From Bifidobacteriaceae bacterium NR021 (lineage in GTDB: Bacteria; Actinomycetota; Actinomycetes; Actinomycetales; Bifidobacteriaceae), in contig NQOP01000007.1 of the NCBI GenBank assembly GCA_003585845.1, positions 57,276 through 62,702 of the forward strand: a DNA stretch of 5,427 bases, in the 5' to 3' direction. The position numbers and the translations under genes were made by a program. The notes beneath the pieces were generated by a model. It worked only from the letters and a program-made list of their open reading frames with translations. It did no database searches and was not told where the DNA came from. Below, piece after piece: positions 4,918 to 5,427 of the stretch (positions are counted from its first letter, which is position 1; every line of letters begins with the position of its first letter).

Positions 4918-4957
4918 AGGCTTCCCTGTCTGCAATTTTTGCAGGCATGGGGAGCCT
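4918..4957. repeat. Long imperfect hairpin, 18 pairs
   Basis: AGGCTTCCC-TGT-CTGCAA (4918-4935), loop TTT, TTGCAG-GCA-(T)-GGGGAGCCT (4939-4957). It contains two G-T wobbles and one bulged T. An A5 run follows on the plus strand (T5 precedes it on the minus strand), so it is not a normal terminator in either direction. It lies in the noncoding region between the 186-aa gene and the HigA-like gene. Confidence 0.6.
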
Positions 4958-5060
4958 GAAAAACGATGGTGTCTGGCGCGAACTGCAAGAATCCTTATCG
5001 GGGTGGTGTGTGTGGATTGTGGTGGGTGTGTGCTTGTCTTGGCGCTGGCACGCACAAAGC

Positions 5061-5146
5061 TCATGTGGGGCGGCCGGGGTGCAGCATCTTTGCTGCACCC
5101 GTGTCATACAGACAACCCTTTAAGGGTTGGCATTAGCCCCACATGA
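5061..5146. repeat. Multibranched inverted-repeat structure (outer stem with two inner hairpins)
   Basis: The outer stem TCATGTGGGGC (5061-5071) / GCCCCACATGA (5136-5146) is 11 bp and perfect. It encloses GGGTGCAGCA-TCTT-TGCTGCACCC (5077-5100), a perfect 10-bp hairpin, and CAACCCTT-t-AAGGGTTG (5113-5129), 8 bp and perfect. All three stems can form together as a three-way junction. It may be part of the 186-aa gene's leader RNA, an independent RNA, or a DNA-level site such as a replication or transfer origin. Confidence 0.6.
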
Positions 5147-5170
5147 TATATAGGTCAGGAATATATGAGT

Positions 5171-5205
5171 AATGGTCGATCTCACGTGCGGTAATGTCGA
5201 CCATT
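5171..5205. repeat. Inverted repeat AATGGTCGA/TCGACCATT
   Basis: Perfect 9-bp arms (5171-5179 and 5197-5205) with a 17-nt loop, placed just before the stronger hairpin at 5217-5253. There is no T-run. It may be an operator or an RNA hairpin. Confidence 0.45.
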
Positions 5206-5216
5206 TCCATTTTGGT

Positions 5217-5262
5217 GGTGGTTGGTTTTCTATCAAAGGACAAGCCAACCACCCGATTTTTG
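5217..5262 (+). terminator. Strong hairpin with plus-strand T-run
   Basis: GGTGGTTGG (5217-5225) pairs with CCAACCACC (5245-5253); three more pairs including one wobble extend inward. On the plus strand it is followed by CGATTTTTGG. No plus-strand gene ends here, which hints at an unannotated plus-strand transcript. On the minus strand it lies downstream of the HigA-like gene but lacks a T-tail. Confidence 0.5.
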
Positions 5263-5278
5263 GTCCCTTAGAGGGTGT

Positions 5279-5427
5279 TTACGCGTATGCAGGTTCTTTA
5301 TATACTATGCCTTCTTTGTTCTTGTGATCTTTGGATGTTTCCTCTTCGTTTTCCTCTAGTGGACGTAGTGAGAGACTAAACCCGAGATTGTCAAGAACAC
5401 GCATAAGAGTATCTAAACGTGGGTTGC
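5279..5427 (-). CDS. C-terminal end of an XRE/HigA-like antitoxin or regulator, partial
   Basis: Reading the minus strand from 5425 gives 48 residues to a TAA stop at 5281-5279; the rest lies beyond the window. The visible start, NPRLDTLMRVLDNLGF followed by SLSLRPLE, matches the last part of the helix-turn-helix domain of HigA-type antitoxins and related XRE regulators (pattern NP.LdTL.rVl.aLG..L.l). After it comes a charged, probably disordered tail (EENEEE, KDHKNKEG) ending PAYA. HigA-type proteins neutralise an mRNA-cleaving HigB toxin and repress their own promoter. In that arrangement the toxin gene comes first, so a toxin gene could lie just outside the right edge; that is inference. 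A plain phage-type XRE repressor is the alternative. Confidence 0.7.
   Translation of the reverse strand, partial: NPRLDTLMRVLDNLGFSLSLRPLEENEEETSKDHKNKEGIVYKEPAYA

Noticed and set aside
4643..5146. Several 80-150 aa reading frames over the noncoding region, both strands
   Set aside because: Low-complexity His/Thr/Cys-rich translations, no ribosome binding sites, and they run through strong hairpins.
1..5427. CRISPR array, tRNA or rRNA genes
   Set aside because: No regularly spaced direct repeats and no tRNA or rRNA signatures were seen on either strand.

Overview
The window looks like accessory, mobile-element DNA from a Gram-positive bacterium. An actinomycete host (for example Bifidobacteriaceae or a relative) is my best guess. 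It rests only on the IS1249-like transposase type, the AAGGAG-type ribosome binding sites and the family resemblance of the small cargo proteins; nothing here fixes the species. The transposase is visibly more AT-rich than the rest, so it is probably a later arrival.

Layout, left to right. (1) 2-937 (+): the C-terminal part of an IS256-superfamily (IS1249-like) DDE transposase, cut by the window edge. (2) 941-2080 (-): a compact three-gene block. In transcription order it holds a very acidic 105-aa protein, a 101-aa protein of unknown fold and a DUF6036/AbiEii-like nucleotidyltransferase. The last two overlap by 26 bp, like a toxin-antitoxin pair. The block ends in a hairpin-plus-T terminator that faces the transposase, and a perfect 19-bp palindrome lies just upstream of it. 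(3) 2426-4781 (-): three separate small genes, 111, 113 and 186 aa. The first two resemble small hypothetical proteins that recur on conjugative elements and phages; the third is unrecognised. Each stands alone, has its own terminator and is preceded by a long noncoding leader of about 420-700 bp. (4) 4782-5278: a hairpin-dense noncoding region. (5) 5279-5427 (-): the C-terminal end of an XRE/HigA-like antitoxin or regulator that runs off the right edge.

The most interesting content is in the leaders. Those of the 111-aa and 113-aa genes contain two diverged copies (2812-2978 and 3848-4011) of the same roughly 165-nt structured element. They share identical conserved blocks at near-identical spacing and an outer stem in which at least four base pairs have changed in a compensatory way. 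In both copies the element is followed by a terminator-like hairpin with a T-run and then by the ribosome binding site. In both copies an extension of the outer stem would compete with that hairpin. This is the architecture of a transcription-attenuating cis-regulatory RNA (riboswitch-like). I do not recognise it as a named class. The leader of the 186-aa gene is structured too, but has a different sequence.

Working together, as inference: the window is a defence/addiction and small-cargo zone of an integrative or conjugative element. It has one nucleotidyltransferase toxin-like module, possibly a second HigBA-like module at the right edge, and single-gene cargo units under RNA-level control.
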